From Cupriavidus consociatus (GTDB lineage Bacteria > Pseudomonadota > Gammaproteobacteria > Burkholderiales > Burkholderiaceae): 64,000 nucleotides of DNA. Numbering within the stretch: position 1 is the first letter of the stretch; every line of letters starts with the position of its first letter. Under the pieces are notes generated by a model. It was not told the DNA's origin and made no database searches. It worked only from the letters and a program-made list of their open reading frames with translations. Of this stretch, positions 42,566 through 52,352 are shown piece by piece. A program made the translations under genes and the position numbers. Where the stretch lies: assembly GCF_017814975.1 (NCBI RefSeq), contig NZ_JAGIQA010000013.1, positions 1 through 64,000 on the forward strand, in the 5' to 3' direction.

Positions 42566-43426
42566 TCAGGCGGGATAGGTCCCGGTCTGAGCCATCTGCA
42601 TCAGGCGCGAGATGCGTTCCTCGGTCGCCGGGTGGGTCGAGAACAGGTTGGCAATGCCGCCGCCGGAAAGCGGGTTCATGATCATCATCTGCGCCGTGGC
42701 CGGGTGCTCCTCGGCCGCCTGGAACGGGATGCCCTGCGCATAGCGGTGGATCTTGTCCAGCGCGCTGGCCAGCGCCTGCGGGTCGCCGCTGATCTCGGCG
42801 CCGCCGCGGTCGGCTTCAAATTCGCGCGCGCGCGAGATCGCCATCTGGATCAGCGAGGCCGCCAGCGGCGCCAGGATCGCCACCGCGATGCTGGCGATGG
42901 GATTGGTGCGGTTGCCGTTCTCGTCGCGGCCGCCGAAGAACATCGCCATGTTGGCCAGCGCGGAAATGGCACCGGCCATGGTCGCGGCGATGGTCGAGGT
43001 CAGGATGTCCCGATGGCGCACGTGCGCCAGCTCATGCGCCATCACGCCGCGCAGCTCGCGCTCGGACAGCACGCGCAGGATGCCGGTGGTCGCCGCCACC
43101 GCGGCGTGTTCCGGGTTGCGGCCGGTGGCGAATGCGTTCGGCGCGTCTTCATTGATCAGGTAGACGCGCGGCATCGGCAGGTTGGCGCGCTGCGCCAGCT
43201 CCTGCACCATGCCGTAGAACTGCGGCGCGGTACTGGCGTCGACTTCCTGCGCGTTGTACATGCGCAGGACCATCTTGTCCGAGAACCAGTAGGAAAAGAA
43301 ATTCATGCCGAGCGCGAGCAGCAGCGCCATCATCATGCCGCTGCGTCCGCCGATCATGCCGCCGATGACGATGAACAGCGCCGTGATGGCCGCCATCAGC
43401 ATGAAGGTCTTGACCCAGTTGAACAT
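42566..43426 (-). CDS. htpX: Membrane zinc metalloprotease HtpX
   Basis: A 286-residue M48 peptidase. Two N-terminal transmembrane segments (about 7-45) precede the zinc site HELAH (His131, Glu132, His135) in [14 protein letters not shown]; the third ligand is in REFEADRGG. It degrades misfolded inner-membrane proteins. ATG 43426 ([10 protein letters not shown]) is the family start. It is transcribed alone, with its own terminator downstream. Confidence 0.96.
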   Translation of the reverse strand: MFNWVKTFMLMAAITALFIVIGGMIGGRSGMMMALLLALGMNFFSYWFSDKMVLRMYNAQEVDASTAPQFYGMVQELAQRANLPMPRVYLINEDAPNAFATGRNPEHAAVAATTGILRVLSERELRGVMAHELAHVRHRDILTSTIAATMAGAISALANMAMFFGGRDENGNRTNPIASIAVAILAPLAASLIQMAISRAREFEADRGGAEISGDPQALASALDKIHRYAQGIPFQAAEEHPATAQMMIMNPLSGGGIANLFSTHPATEERISRLMQMAQTGTYPA

Positions 43427-43608
43427 TGCGGTGATCTCCATGTAGTGGACCGCGCCGGCCGCTGCAAGACTTTGCAAAACATGCCGGCGCGATGACCGTT
43501 AGATAGTGGCCAACACCAGAAAATTCAACTGTTTGCGGACGATGCTACCTAGCCGCCGCACCATGGCGCATGACGCACACGAAGCGGTTGCCGCGCTGAT
43601 TAGAGCGA

Positions 43609-44622
43609 TTATGCCTGCGCCGCGCCATTGCCGGGCACCGCGCAGCGCGTGCCCGGCGGCAGCGGCATGGCCTGCAGAAACTGCTGCGCCGGCTGGCGCC
43701 GCCCGCCCGGTTTCTGCAGTTCGGTAACCTGCAGGGCGCTGCCGTCGCCGCAGGCGATGATGATGCCGCCGGCATCGGCCGCCAGCACCGTGCCGGGCGG
43801 ATGCGGCAGGCTGCTGGCCGCGGCCAGCGGCAGCGCCTGCCAGCACTTGATGACGGTATCGCCGACCTGCACGGTGGCGCCGGGGAACGGGTTGAAGGCG
43901 CGCACCTGGCTGGCCAGCGCCGTGGCCGGGCGGCGCAGGTCCAGCGGCGCCTCGTCCTTGGCGATCTTCTCGGCATAGGTGACGCCGGCCTCGGGCTGCT
44001 TCGTCGCCGCCAGCGCGCGGCCCGCGGCCAGTTCCTGCAGCGCGGCGACGGTCATGCGCGCGCCCAGCGCGGCCAGCTTGTCGTGCAGCGTGCCGGTGGT
44101 GTCGTCGGCACCGATCGGCACGGCTTCGCGGGTGAGCATGTCGCCGGTGTCCAGGCCTTCGTCCATCTGCATCAGCGTGATGCCGGTCTCGGCATCGCCG
44201 GCCTCGATGGCGCGGTGGATCGGCGCCGCGCCGCGCCAGCGCGGCAGCAGCGAGCCGTGGATATTGAGGCAGCCCAGGTGCGGCAGCTCCAGCACCTCGG
44301 CGGGCAGGATCAGGCCATAGGCGGCGACCACCATCACGTCGGGGGCGAGCTCGGCCAACGTGTCCACGGCCGCTGCGGCCTCTTCCGGATACTTGCCCTG
44401 CCGGCGCAGCGAACGGGGCTGGAGCACCGGGCCGAGCCCGTTGGCCACCGCGTACTGCTTGACCGGGCTTGCCTGCAATTGCATGCCGCGGCCCGCGGGC
44501 CGGTCCGGCTGCGTCAGCACGGCCACCACGGGAAAGCCGGCGGCGTGGATGGCTTCAAGCGCGACGCGCGCGAACTCGGGCGTGCCGGCAAAGGCGACAC
44601 GCAGGGGTTGGGCTTGGGACAT
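43609..44622 (-). CDS. fmt: Methionyl-tRNA formyltransferase
   Basis: A 337-residue enzyme that formylates initiator Met-tRNA. N-terminal domain motifs are [33 protein letters not shown] (HGSLLPxxRG active-site region) and [17 protein letters not shown]. The C-terminal OB-like domain (about 205-310) ends in a Pro/Ala-rich tail of about 20 extra residues. It lies downstream of def on the same strand, the classic def-fmt pair, but with a 176-bp gap containing a hairpin. Confidence 0.96.
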   Translation of the reverse strand: MSQAQPLRVAFAGTPEFARVALEAIHAAGFPVVAVLTQPDRPAGRGMQLQASPVKQYAVANGLGPVLQPRSLRRQGKYPEEAAAAVDTLAELAPDVMVVAAYGLILPAEVLELPHLGCLNIHGSLLPRWRGAAPIHRAIEAGDAETGITLMQMDEGLDTGDMLTREAVPIGADDTTGTLHDKLAALGARMTVAALQELAAGRALAATKQPEAGVTYAEKIAKDEAPLDLRRPATALASQVRAFNPFPGATVQVGDTVIKCWQALPLAAASSLPHPPGTVLAADAGGIIIACGDGSALQVTELQKPGGRRQPAQQFLQAMPLPPGTRCAVPGNGAAQA

Positions 44623-44670
44623 GGCAGGTTCCGAGGTGAATACTGGCTGAAAGCGCGGGCTGAAAGCGCA

Positions 44671-44692
44671 ACCGGCCGCTATCGCGGCCGGT
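44671..44692. other. Perfect hairpin between def and fmt
   Basis: Inverted repeat ACCGGCCGC (44671-44679) and GCGGCCGGT (44684-44692), loop TATC. Beside it, GGCTGAAAGCGC occurs twice in tandem (44644-44670). No T-run follows on the minus strand, so it is more likely a processing or pausing structure within the def-fmt transcript than a terminator. Confidence 0.6.
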
Positions 44693-44798
44693 ACGTTTGT
44701 TCTTCGGAAGTCATAAAGATATCAGACCCCGTGCGCGTGTCGAGCGCAGGCGGCGGATTTCGCTGTGCTGTTACATCTTCGCGCGGAGGCCGCGCGGC

Positions 44799-45305
44799 TT
44801 ACATGCGTGTGCGTTCGCGCTTCTGCAGCTTGCTCTTGATGCGGTTCAGCTTCAGCGGCGACAGGTACTCGACGAAGACCTTGCCGCGCAGATGGTCGAT
44901 CTCGTGCTGGATACATACGGCCATCAGGTCGTCGGCGTCCAGCTCGAAGGTCTCGCCCTTCTCGTTGAGCGCGCGCACGCGCACGCGGTCGGGGCGCTCG
45001 ACGCGGTCATAGATCTCGGGCACCGACAGGCAGCCCTCTTCCCACACCTTGCGGTTGTCGCTGGCCCAGACGACTTCCGGATTGATGAAGACCTGGAGCT
45101 GGTCGCGCGTTTCGGAAACGTCGATCACCACCACCTGCTCATGGACGTTCACCTGCGTCGCGGCCAGGCCGATGCCCGGTGCTTCGTACATGGTCTCGGC
45201 CATGTCCTTCACCAGCTGGCGGATGCGGTCGTCCACGGCCGCGACGGGTTTCGCGACGGTGTGCAGACGGGGATCGGGGTAGGTCAGGATGTCGAGTTTT
45301 GCCAT
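44799..45305 (-). CDS. def: Peptide deformylase
   Basis: A 168-residue deformylase with all three motifs: GIGLAATQ (44-51), EGCLS (Cys92) and HEIDH (His134, Glu135, His138), which bind the catalytic metal. It removes the formyl group from new proteins. ATG 45305 ([10 protein letters not shown]) is the family start. It is divergent from the lysM gene and heads the def-fmt unit. Confidence 0.97.
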   Translation of the reverse strand: MAKLDILTYPDPRLHTVAKPVAAVDDRIRQLVKDMAETMYEAPGIGLAATQVNVHEQVVVIDVSETRDQLQVFINPEVVWASDNRKVWEEGCLSVPEIYDRVERPDRVRVRALNEKGETFELDADDLMAVCIQHEIDHLRGKVFVEYLSPLKLNRIKSKLQKRERTRM

Positions 45306-45466
45306 GATGCTAGGGCGCAACGCCCGCTTGAGCGAGCGGCCCTGCCGCGTTGCGGCGTCGGGACTTTACATGCAGAATCGGGGCGCCAGTACAAAAAATC
45401 AAGGCGCGCCGAAGCAGGCACGCTCTCCAGGGTCAATCCGGCCGAACCACCGGCCGGTTCAGGAAA

Positions 45467-46636
45467 ATGCGCGATCTTACCAAAGAACACCAGGCGGCGT
45501 CGGGCCGCAGGCTGCACGCGTTCATCCTCACATTGCTGAGTGCTGCCGGCATCACTGCTGCGGCGAGCCTGCCTGTCCGGGCCGCCGACCTGACGGTGAC
45601 GGCGGCGCAGCAGGCCGAGGCCCAGAGGACTGCCCGCCAGGGTATCCCGATTGCCGATCTCGCCCCCAACGCGCCCTCGCAGTACACCGTGCGCAATGGC
45701 GATACGCTGTGGGGCATTTCGGGGCGATACCTGCGCCAGCCGTGGCGCTGGCCCGAGCTGTGGGGCATGAACCAGCAGCAGATCCGCAACCCGCACCTGA
45801 TCTACCCCGGCCAGATCCTGTACCTGATCCAGCGCGACGGCCGCGCCTGGCTGTCGACCACCCCCGCCGGAAACGGAACAGTGCAGCTGTCGCCTCGCAT
45901 GCGCGGTGGCGACGCGGACGGCGCCGCCATCCTCAGCATTTCCGCCAGCGATATCGAACCGTTCCTGATCCGCCCGCTGGTGGTCGATGAAGGCACGCTG
46001 GCAACGTCCGCGCGGATCGTCGCGGTGCCCGAATCACGGGTGTACCTGGGCCGCGACGATAGCGCCTACGCGCGCGGCATTGCCGCCGATGCGCCGGCCG
46101 GCAGCGACTGGCAGGCCTATCGGCCGGTCACGCCGGTGCGCGATCCGGTCACCAACGCCGAGCTGGGCTATGAGGCCGAGTACGAAGGCAATGTCCGCCT
46201 GGCGCGCGGCGCGCAGGGTCCCGATGCGGTGTCTACGCTGCAGGTCACGCAGGCCCAGCAGGAGATGGGCGTGGGCACGCTGCTGATGCCGCAGCCGGCG
46301 CGCGAAGCGGTGCGCTACGTGCCGCACGCGCCCGATGCCGAGGTCGATGGCCGCGTTGCCAAGGTCTATGGTGGCGTCGAATTCGGCGGTGCCAAGCAGG
46401 TGGTGGTGCTCAACGTCGGCAGCAAGGCCGGGCTCGAGCCCGGACAAGTGCTGGCGCTGTCGCGCGCCGGCGAGACCGTGAACGACCGGACCGACCAGAA
46501 CCGCAGCATCCGCCTGCCCGACGAGCGTTACGGGCTCGCCTTTGTCTTCCGCGTGTTCCCCGGCGTGTCGTACGCGCTGGTGACCGACGCCTCCAACGTG
46601 ATCGCGGTCGGCGACCGCGCCACCTCGCCGCGCTGA
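45467..46636 (+). CDS. LysM-domain exported protein
   Basis: A 389-residue protein with a signal peptide (LHAFILTLLSAAGITAAASL, cleavage near VRAAD) and one LysM domain (about 62-110: YTVRNGDTLWGISGRYL, then WPELWGMNQQQIRNPHLIYP). The remaining 280 residues have no catalytic motif I recognise. LysM binds peptidoglycan, so it is probably periplasmic and wall-associated. A gene of this type beside dprA is common in this group. A Shine-Dalgarno (AGGAAA) precedes ATG 45467, and dprA follows 19 bp after the stop. Confidence 0.9.
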   Translation: MRDLTKEHQAASGRRLHAFILTLLSAAGITAAASLPVRAADLTVTAAQQAEAQRTARQGIPIADLAPNAPSQYTVRNGDTLWGISGRYLRQPWRWPELWGMNQQQIRNPHLIYPGQILYLIQRDGRAWLSTTPAGNGTVQLSPRMRGGDADGAAILSISASDIEPFLIRPLVVDEGTLATSARIVAVPESRVYLGRDDSAYARGIAADAPAGSDWQAYRPVTPVRDPVTNAELGYEAEYEGNVRLARGAQGPDAVSTLQVTQAQQEMGVGTLLMPQPAREAVRYVPHAPDAEVDGRVAKVYGGVEFGGAKQVVVLNVGSKAGLEPGQVLALSRAGETVNDRTDQNRSIRLPDERYGLAFVFRVFPGVSYALVTDASNVIAVGDRATSPR

Positions 46637-46655
46637 ACCGGCCCTGGGGGATGGC

Positions 46656-47810
46656 GTGAAGGCATTGCCCCTGGCCGGCGAGACCCGGCAGGACACCACG
46701 CGCGAGCCTGCGGACGTGCTCGCATGGCTGCGGCTGGCCAACGCACCCGGGGTCGGCCCTGTGGCGGTGCGACGCCTGCTGGCGGCATTCGGGCTGCCGC
46801 AGCAGGTGCTGGCGCAAGGCGTGGCGGCGCTGTCGGCGGTGGTGCCGGCCAGGCTGGCGCGCGCCGTGCTGGCCGCGCCCGGCGCCGCGGTGTCGGCGCT
46901 GGCCGGACAAACGCTGCGCTGGCTCGACACGCCCGGCAACCACCTCGTCACGCTTGCCGACGACGCCTATCCCCGGCGCCTGTTCGACCTGGCCGATCCG
47001 CCGCCGCTGCTATATATCCAGGGCGATCCCGCCATGCTCGCCCGCCCCGCCGTGGCCATCGTCGGCGCTCGCTCGGCCACTGCGCAGGGTACGCGCGACG
47101 CGCTGACGTTCGGGCAAGGCTTGTCGGAGTCGGGTCTGACGGTGGTGTCGGGCCTGGCGCTCGGCATCGACGCGGCCGCCCATGCGGGCGGCCTGCGCGG
47201 CTGCGGCGGCACCGTGGCGGTCACCGGCACCGGGGCCGACCGCGTCTATCCTGCGCAGAATCTCTCATTGGCTCGCGAGGTGGCGCAGCGCGGCGCCATC
47301 GTCACCGAGTTCCCCCTCGGCATGCGCGGGCTGGCGGCCAATTTCCCGCGGCGCAACCGCATCATCGCAGCGCTTGCACGCGGCGTGCTGGTGGTAGAGG
47401 CGGCGGCACGCTCGGGCTCGCTGATCACGGCGCGGCTGGCAGCGGACCTCGGGCGCGAGGTGTTCGCGATCCCGGGTTCGATCCACGCGCCGCTGTCGCG
47501 CGGCTGCCACCTGCTGATCGGCCAGGGGGCGAAGCTGGTGGAATCGGTACAGGACGTGCTCGACGAACTTGGTGCTCCCGTCCCACCGCGGGCCACCACG
47601 GCCCCGGACCACGATGCCACCGGGAAGACCCAACTTTCAGAACCGGCTGATACCCTGTTGCCGGCACTCGGCTACGATCCGGTTACGCTGGATGTGCTGT
47701 GCGAGCGCAGCGGCCAGCCCCCGGAGACAGTCGCGCCGCGTCTGCTCGAGCTGGAACTGGCCGGCGTCGCCGAACGTCTACCGGGAAACCTGTTCCGGCG
47801 CCTGGGCTGA
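46656..47810 (+). CDS. dprA: DNA processing protein DprA
   Basis: A 384-residue DprA/Smf protein. A SAM-like N-terminal region (LRLANAPGVGPVAVRRLL) leads into the Rossmann-like core with AIVGARSATAQGTRDALTFG, VVSGLALGIDAAAHAGGL and PRRNRIIAALARGVLVVEAA, and a C-terminal winged-helix-like DML1 region. It loads RecA on incoming single-stranded DNA during transformation. The start is GTG 46656. It is probably cotranscribed with the lysM gene. Confidence 0.95.
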   Translation: MKALPLAGETRQDTTREPADVLAWLRLANAPGVGPVAVRRLLAAFGLPQQVLAQGVAALSAVVPARLARAVLAAPGAAVSALAGQTLRWLDTPGNHLVTLADDAYPRRLFDLADPPPLLYIQGDPAMLARPAVAIVGARSATAQGTRDALTFGQGLSESGLTVVSGLALGIDAAAHAGGLRGCGGTVAVTGTGADRVYPAQNLSLAREVAQRGAIVTEFPLGMRGLAANFPRRNRIIAALARGVLVVEAAARSGSLITARLAADLGREVFAIPGSIHAPLSRGCHLLIGQGAKLVESVQDVLDELGAPVPPRATTAPDHDATGKTQLSEPADTLLPALGYDPVTLDVLCERSGQPPETVAPRLLELELAGVAERLPGNLFRRLG

Positions 47811-47896
47811 ACCAGGCGCGGCAAGAGGGGCGCAGCCCCGATACCGATACAATCGCCGGCGTCCGCATGCCGCGGGCGCCTCACGAATCCGATGCC

Positions 47897-48301
47897 ATGA
47901 CCGTTTACTTTCCCGAGCGTGACGCCGCCGCCATTGCCGAATGCCTGGCCGCGCGGCCGCAGGGCCGCCTGGTGGCATGCCTGTGCGCGCAGTGGTGCGG
48001 CACCTGCCGGGATTACCTGAAGGCGCTTGAGGCACTGGCCGGGCGCCATCCGCAGGACTGTTTCGTCTGGATCGATATCGAGACCCATGCCGACGCGCTC
48101 GGCGATATCGACATCGAGAACTTCCCGACGCTGCTGGTACAGCCGGCGTCGGGCGGCGCGCCGCAGTTCTATGGCACGCTGCTGCCGCATGTCGAGGTGC
48201 TGGAACGCATGCTGACGCGCGGTGGCGCGATGCCGGCAAGCACCGAAGATATGCCGCAGGTGCTGGACTGGTTACTTGTCGGGGGCCGTGACGCCGCCTA
48301 G
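47897..48301 (+). CDS. Thioredoxin-fold protein with CGTC motif
   Basis: A 134-residue thioredoxin-like protein with active-site CAQWCGTCRDYLKALEAL (WCGTC in place of WCGPC) and the cis-proline region ENFPTLLVQ. There is no signal peptide, so it is probably a cytoplasmic reductase. The C-terminal 25 residues extend past the fold. It lies between dprA and topB on the same strand, and its redox partner is unknown. Confidence 0.85.
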   Translation: MTVYFPERDAAAIAECLAARPQGRLVACLCAQWCGTCRDYLKALEALAGRHPQDCFVWIDIETHADALGDIDIENFPTLLVQPASGGAPQFYGTLLPHVEVLERMLTRGGAMPASTEDMPQVLDWLLVGGRDAA

Positions 48302-48448
48302 GCGGTGCCCACGACGGCAACCGAGCTTGCTTGCACCGCCGTCGAAACCGCGCTTATTATTGGCGCCTCATAGCCTCCCGGCGTTCTGATTACTACGTTT
48401 GCAGTGCAATAGCGGGTTGCCGGAAGCGGCTCGCAAGGACCCTTTCCC

Positions 48449-51151
48449 ATGTCAAAAGCCCTCATCATCGCGGAAAAGCCGTCGGTCGCGGCGGATATCG
48501 CCCGTGCCCTCGGGGGGTTTACCAAGCACGACGAGTATTTCGAGAGCAACGACTACGTGCTGTCTTCGGCAGTCGGCCACCTGGTCGAGATTGCCGCCCC
48601 GGACGAATACGAGGTCAAGCGCGGCAAATGGAGCTTCGCCAACCTGCCGGTGATCCCGCCACATTTTGACCTGCGCCCGATCGCCAAGACCGAGTCGCGC
48701 CTGAAGGTGCTGAACCGCCTGATCAAGCGCAAGGACGTGACCGGGCTGATCAACGCCTGCGACGCGGGGCGCGAGGGTGAACTGATCTTCCGCCTGATCG
48801 CGCAGCAGGCCAAGGCCAAACAGCCGATCCGCCGCCTGTGGCTGCAGTCGATGACGCCGCAGGCCATCCGCGACGGCTTCGCCAGCCTGCGCGAGGACGA
48901 GGACATGCTGCCGCTGGCCGACGCCGCGCGCTGCCGCTCCGAGGCCGACTGGCTGGTCGGCATCAACGGTACGCGCGCGATGACCGCCTTCAACAGCAAA
49001 GGCGGCGGTTTTTTCCTGACCACCGTGGGCCGCGTGCAGACGCCGACGCTGTCGATCGTGGTCGAGCGCGAAGAGAAGATCAAGCACTTCGTCCCGCGCG
49101 ACTACTGGGAAGTGCGCGCCGAGTTCATCGCGGCCGCGGGCCTGTACGAAGGCCGCTGGTTCGACCCCAAGTTCAAGAAGAGCGAGTTCGACCCCGAGGC
49201 GCGCGAGTCACGCCTATGGAGCGAGGCCGAGGCCAAGAGCATCGTTGCCGCCTGCCGCGACAAGCCGGGCACCGTCACCGAGGAATCCAAACCGTCGACG
49301 CAGCAGTCGCCGGCACTGTTCGACCTGACCACGCTGCAGCGCGAGGCCAACTCGCGCTTCGGCTTCTCGGCCAAGAACACGCTGGGCCTGGCGCAGGCGC
49401 TGTATGAGAAGCACAAGGTCCTGACCTACCCGCGTACCGACGCGCGCGCCCTGCCGGAGGACTACATGGACACGGTCAAACAGACCATGGACATGCTGGC
49501 CGACAGTTCGCCCAACTACCTGCCGCACGCCAAGAAGATCCTGTCGCAAGGCTGGGTGAAGCCGAACAAGAAGATCTTCGACAACAGCAAGATCAGCGAC
49601 CACTTCGCCATCATCCCGACGCTGCAGGCACCCAAGAACCTGTCGGAGCCGGAGCAGAAGCTGTATGACCTGGTGGTGCGCCGCTTCCTGGCGGTGTTCT
49701 TCCCGGCCGCCGAGTTCCAGGTCACGACCCGCATCACGGAAGTTGCCGGCCACCACTTCAAGACCGAAGGCAAGGTGCTGGTCAACCCGGGCTGGCTGGT
49801 GATCTATGGCCGCGAGGCGCAAGGCGACAAGGACGCCGCCAACCTGGTGCCGGTGGCCAAGGACGAGAAGGTCAAGACCGACAAGGTCGAGAGCGTCGGC
49901 CTGACCACCAAGCCGCCCGCGCGCTACAACGAAGCCACGCTGCTGTCCGCCATGGAAGGCGCCGGCAAGCTGGTGGACGACGACGCGCTGCGCGAAGCCA
50001 TGGCCGGCAAGGGCCTGGGTACCCCGGCCACGCGCGCGGCCATCATCGAAGGCCTGCTGACCGAAAAGTACCTGGTGCGCGAAGGCCGCGAACTGATCCC
50101 GACCGCCAAGGCGTTCCAGCTGATGACGCTGCTGCGCGGCCTGGGGGTACAGGAACTGACGCAGGCCGAACTGACCGGCGAGTGGGAGCACAAGCTCTCG
50201 CAGATCGAGCGCGGGCGCCTGAAGCGCGACGAGTTCATGCTCGAGATCGCGCAGATGACGCAGCAGATCGTCAAGCGCGCCAAGGAATACGACAGCGACA
50301 CCATCCCGGGCGACTACGCCACGCTGGACACGCCATGCCCGCAGTGCGGCGGACAGGTCAAGGAGAACTATCGCCGCTTCGCCTGCACCGCGTGCGAATT
50401 CTCGATCAGCAAGATCCCGGGCGGGCGCCAGTTCGAGATCGAAGAAGTCGAGGAACTGCTGCTGAAGAAGGAAATCGGTCCGCTGCAGGGCTTCCGCAGC
50501 AAGATGGGCCGCCCGTTTGCCGCCATCCTCAAGCTGGGCAAGGACGACGAAGGCCATTTCAAGATGGAATTCGACTTCGGCCAGAACGATGACGAGGGCG
50601 ACGGCGAGCCCGTCGACTTCAGCGGCCAGGAGCCGGTCGGCACCTGCCCCAAGTGCGGCGGCGCGGTGTTCGAGCACGGCATGAAGTATGTCTGCGAAAA
50701 CAGCGTGGCCAGCCCCAAGAGCTGCGACTTCACCACCGGCAAGATCATCCTGCAGCAGGAGATCAGCCGCGAGCAGATCGGCAAGCTGCTCAATGACGGC
50801 AAGACCGACCTGCTGACCGGCTTCAAGTCGTCGCGCACCGGCCGCAACTTCAAGGCCTTCCTGGTCAAGCAGCCGGACGGCAAGATCGGCTTCGAGTTCG
50901 AGGCGCGCGAGCCCAAGCCGGGCGCCAAGACCGCGGCCAAGACGGCTTCGCGTGGCGAGGCTAAGGAGGTCGATGCCGAGCCTGCGGCGGCACCGGCCGG
51001 CAAGGCGTCTGCCAAGTCCGCGGCCACGAAGACGGCGGCCGCAAAAACGTCGACAAAAACGGCGGCGAAGAAGGCCGCCACCAAGACCGCGGCCAAAAAG
51101 GTGCCCGCCAAGAGCGCGGCGCGCAAGACCGCTGTCGAAGCCGGCGAGTGA
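48449..51151 (+). CDS. topB: DNA topoisomerase III with H1-like basic tail
   Basis: A 900-residue type IA topoisomerase, longer than the enterobacterial enzyme of about 650. The Toprim domain begins KALIIAEKPSVAADIARALG and has CDAGREGELIFRLI. The catalytic Tyr lies in LTYPRTDARALP. Two C-terminal zinc-ribbon modules follow (CPQCGG with CTAC, and CPKCGG with a CENS...C pair), then repeated modules near DLLTGFKSSRTGRNFKAFLV. The last 60 or so residues are Ala/Lys-rich (KTAAAKTSTKTAAKKAATK), resembling a histone-H1-like tail. It removes negative supercoils and decatenates DNA. A terminator follows at 51164. Confidence 0.95.
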   Translation: MSKALIIAEKPSVAADIARALGGFTKHDEYFESNDYVLSSAVGHLVEIAAPDEYEVKRGKWSFANLPVIPPHFDLRPIAKTESRLKVLNRLIKRKDVTGLINACDAGREGELIFRLIAQQAKAKQPIRRLWLQSMTPQAIRDGFASLREDEDMLPLADAARCRSEADWLVGINGTRAMTAFNSKGGGFFLTTVGRVQTPTLSIVVEREEKIKHFVPRDYWEVRAEFIAAAGLYEGRWFDPKFKKSEFDPEARESRLWSEAEAKSIVAACRDKPGTVTEESKPSTQQSPALFDLTTLQREANSRFGFSAKNTLGLAQALYEKHKVLTYPRTDARALPEDYMDTVKQTMDMLADSSPNYLPHAKKILSQGWVKPNKKIFDNSKISDHFAIIPTLQAPKNLSEPEQKLYDLVVRRFLAVFFPAAEFQVTTRITEVAGHHFKTEGKVLVNPGWLVIYGREAQGDKDAANLVPVAKDEKVKTDKVESVGLTTKPPARYNEATLLSAMEGAGKLVDDDALREAMAGKGLGTPATRAAIIEGLLTEKYLVREGRELIPTAKAFQLMTLLRGLGVQELTQAELTGEWEHKLSQIERGRLKRDEFMLEIAQMTQQIVKRAKEYDSDTIPGDYATLDTPCPQCGGQVKENYRRFACTACEFSISKIPGGRQFEIEEVEELLLKKEIGPLQGFRSKMGRPFAAILKLGKDDEGHFKMEFDFGQNDDEGDGEPVDFSGQEPVGTCPKCGGAVFEHGMKYVCENSVASPKSCDFTTGKIILQQEISREQIGKLLNDGKTDLLTGFKSSRTGRNFKAFLVKQPDGKIGFEFEAREPKPGAKTAAKTASRGEAKEVDAEPAAAPAGKASAKSAATKTAAAKTSTKTAAKKAATKTAAKKVPAKSAARKTAVEAGE

Positions 51152-51163
51152 CACCGTAAAGGC

Positions 51164-51188
51164 AAAGGGGCCCGCAAGGGCCCCTTTT
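51164..51188 (+). terminator. topB terminator
   Basis: Stem AAAGGGGCCC (51164-51173) and GGGCCCCTTT (51178-51187), loop GCAA, then T. It lies 13 bp past the topB stop and may also serve the convergent LysR gene. Confidence 0.9.
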
Positions 51189-51209
51189 GCAATCCGGCCG
51201 CTGTGGGCC

Positions 51210-52151
51210 TTACGTGCTGACGCTATGCGCCGCGTGCCGTGGTTCGGCCCCCACCACCTTCCCCTTCACCTGCCCTTCTTCCAGCAGGAAGTCGATAAAC
51301 GCACGGACCTTGGTCGGCAGGAATTTCCGGCTCGGGTAGACCACGCTGACGTCGCGCCGCGGCAACTGGTATTGCGGCAGCACGTGGACCAGCTTGCCTG
51401 ATTCGATATTCGGCCGAGCCAGGTAGGAAGACAGCATGGCCACGCCCATATTGGCCAGCGCAGCCTGGTGCGCCAGCTCGGCGTTACTGCACAGCAGGCC
51501 CGGGCGGATCGGCACCGTCACCTCGCCCTCGGGGCCAAGCAGCGTCCACTCGTGTTCGGCGTTGGGCAGCCGCATCGCGATGCAGCGGTGGTGGCTGAGC
51601 TCGTGCGCATGGCGCAGCGGTGCATGTGCGGCCACGTAGCCGGGCGACGCGCACAGGACCACCTCTGCCGATATCAGCGGTCGCGCCACCAGGTGCGAGC
51701 CGAGGCCCAGGTCTGACAGCATCACGGCCACGTCGCGGCCTTCCTCGACGATGTCGACATTGCGGTCTGACAGCAGCACGTCGAACACCACATCCGGATA
51801 AAGCTGCTGGAAGCGCGACAGCAGTTCGGGCAGCAGGTGCAGGCCGAACATCACCGGCGTCACCAGCCGCAGCGTGCCTGACAGCGACTGGCTGCGCGCG
51901 GCGACCACGCTTTCGGCCTCTTCCACATCCTCGAGGATCTGCTGGCAGCGCTGCAGGTAGGTTTCGCCGGCGTCGGTCAGCGACAGGCTGCGGGTGGTGC
52001 GGTTCAGGAGCCGGGTGCCCAGGTGGCTTTCCAGGTCGGCGACGTAGCGGGTGACCACGGCGTTGGACATTTCCAGCTGTTGCGCTGCACGCGCGAAGCT
52101 TCCCAGTTCCACCACCTTGGAAAACACACGCATCGATTGCAGGCGATCCAT
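51210..52151 (-). CDS. LysR-family transcriptional regulator (CrgA-like)
   Basis: A 313-residue LysR protein. The helix-turn-helix is in MRVFSKVVELGSFARAAQQL and MSNAVVTRYVADLESHLG, followed by the linker RLLNRTTRSLSLTDAGETYL and an effector domain of the type common in CrgA-like regulators. It is divergent from the small repeat-protein gene at 52353 (201-bp gap), which is the most likely target, though such orphan regulators often act elsewhere. The start MDRLQSM at 52151 fits the family. Confidence 0.92.
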   Translation of the reverse strand: MDRLQSMRVFSKVVELGSFARAAQQLEMSNAVVTRYVADLESHLGTRLLNRTTRSLSLTDAGETYLQRCQQILEDVEEAESVVAARSQSLSGTLRLVTPVMFGLHLLPELLSRFQQLYPDVVFDVLLSDRNVDIVEEGRDVAVMLSDLGLGSHLVARPLISAEVVLCASPGYVAAHAPLRHAHELSHHRCIAMRLPNAEHEWTLLGPEGEVTVPIRPGLLCSNAELAHQAALANMGVAMLSSYLARPNIESGKLVHVLPQYQLPRRDVSVVYPSRKFLPTKVRAFIDFLLEEGQVKGKVVGAEPRHAAHSVST

Positions 52152-52352
52152 GACATAGTCTCCCGATTTTGCGCTGAATCCTTACGTGATCAAGCCGTTT
52201 TATTGTTGGAATCAGAACTAATCATTGTGGATCCTGGTATTTATTGATATGAGGGAAATGCCTAATATCTAGCCATCGGATGCCGCAATGCAACAATCCA
52301 TTTTCGCCGAAGTGCCGGCTGAGGCATCCAAGCTATACAGAAGGCCTGAATC

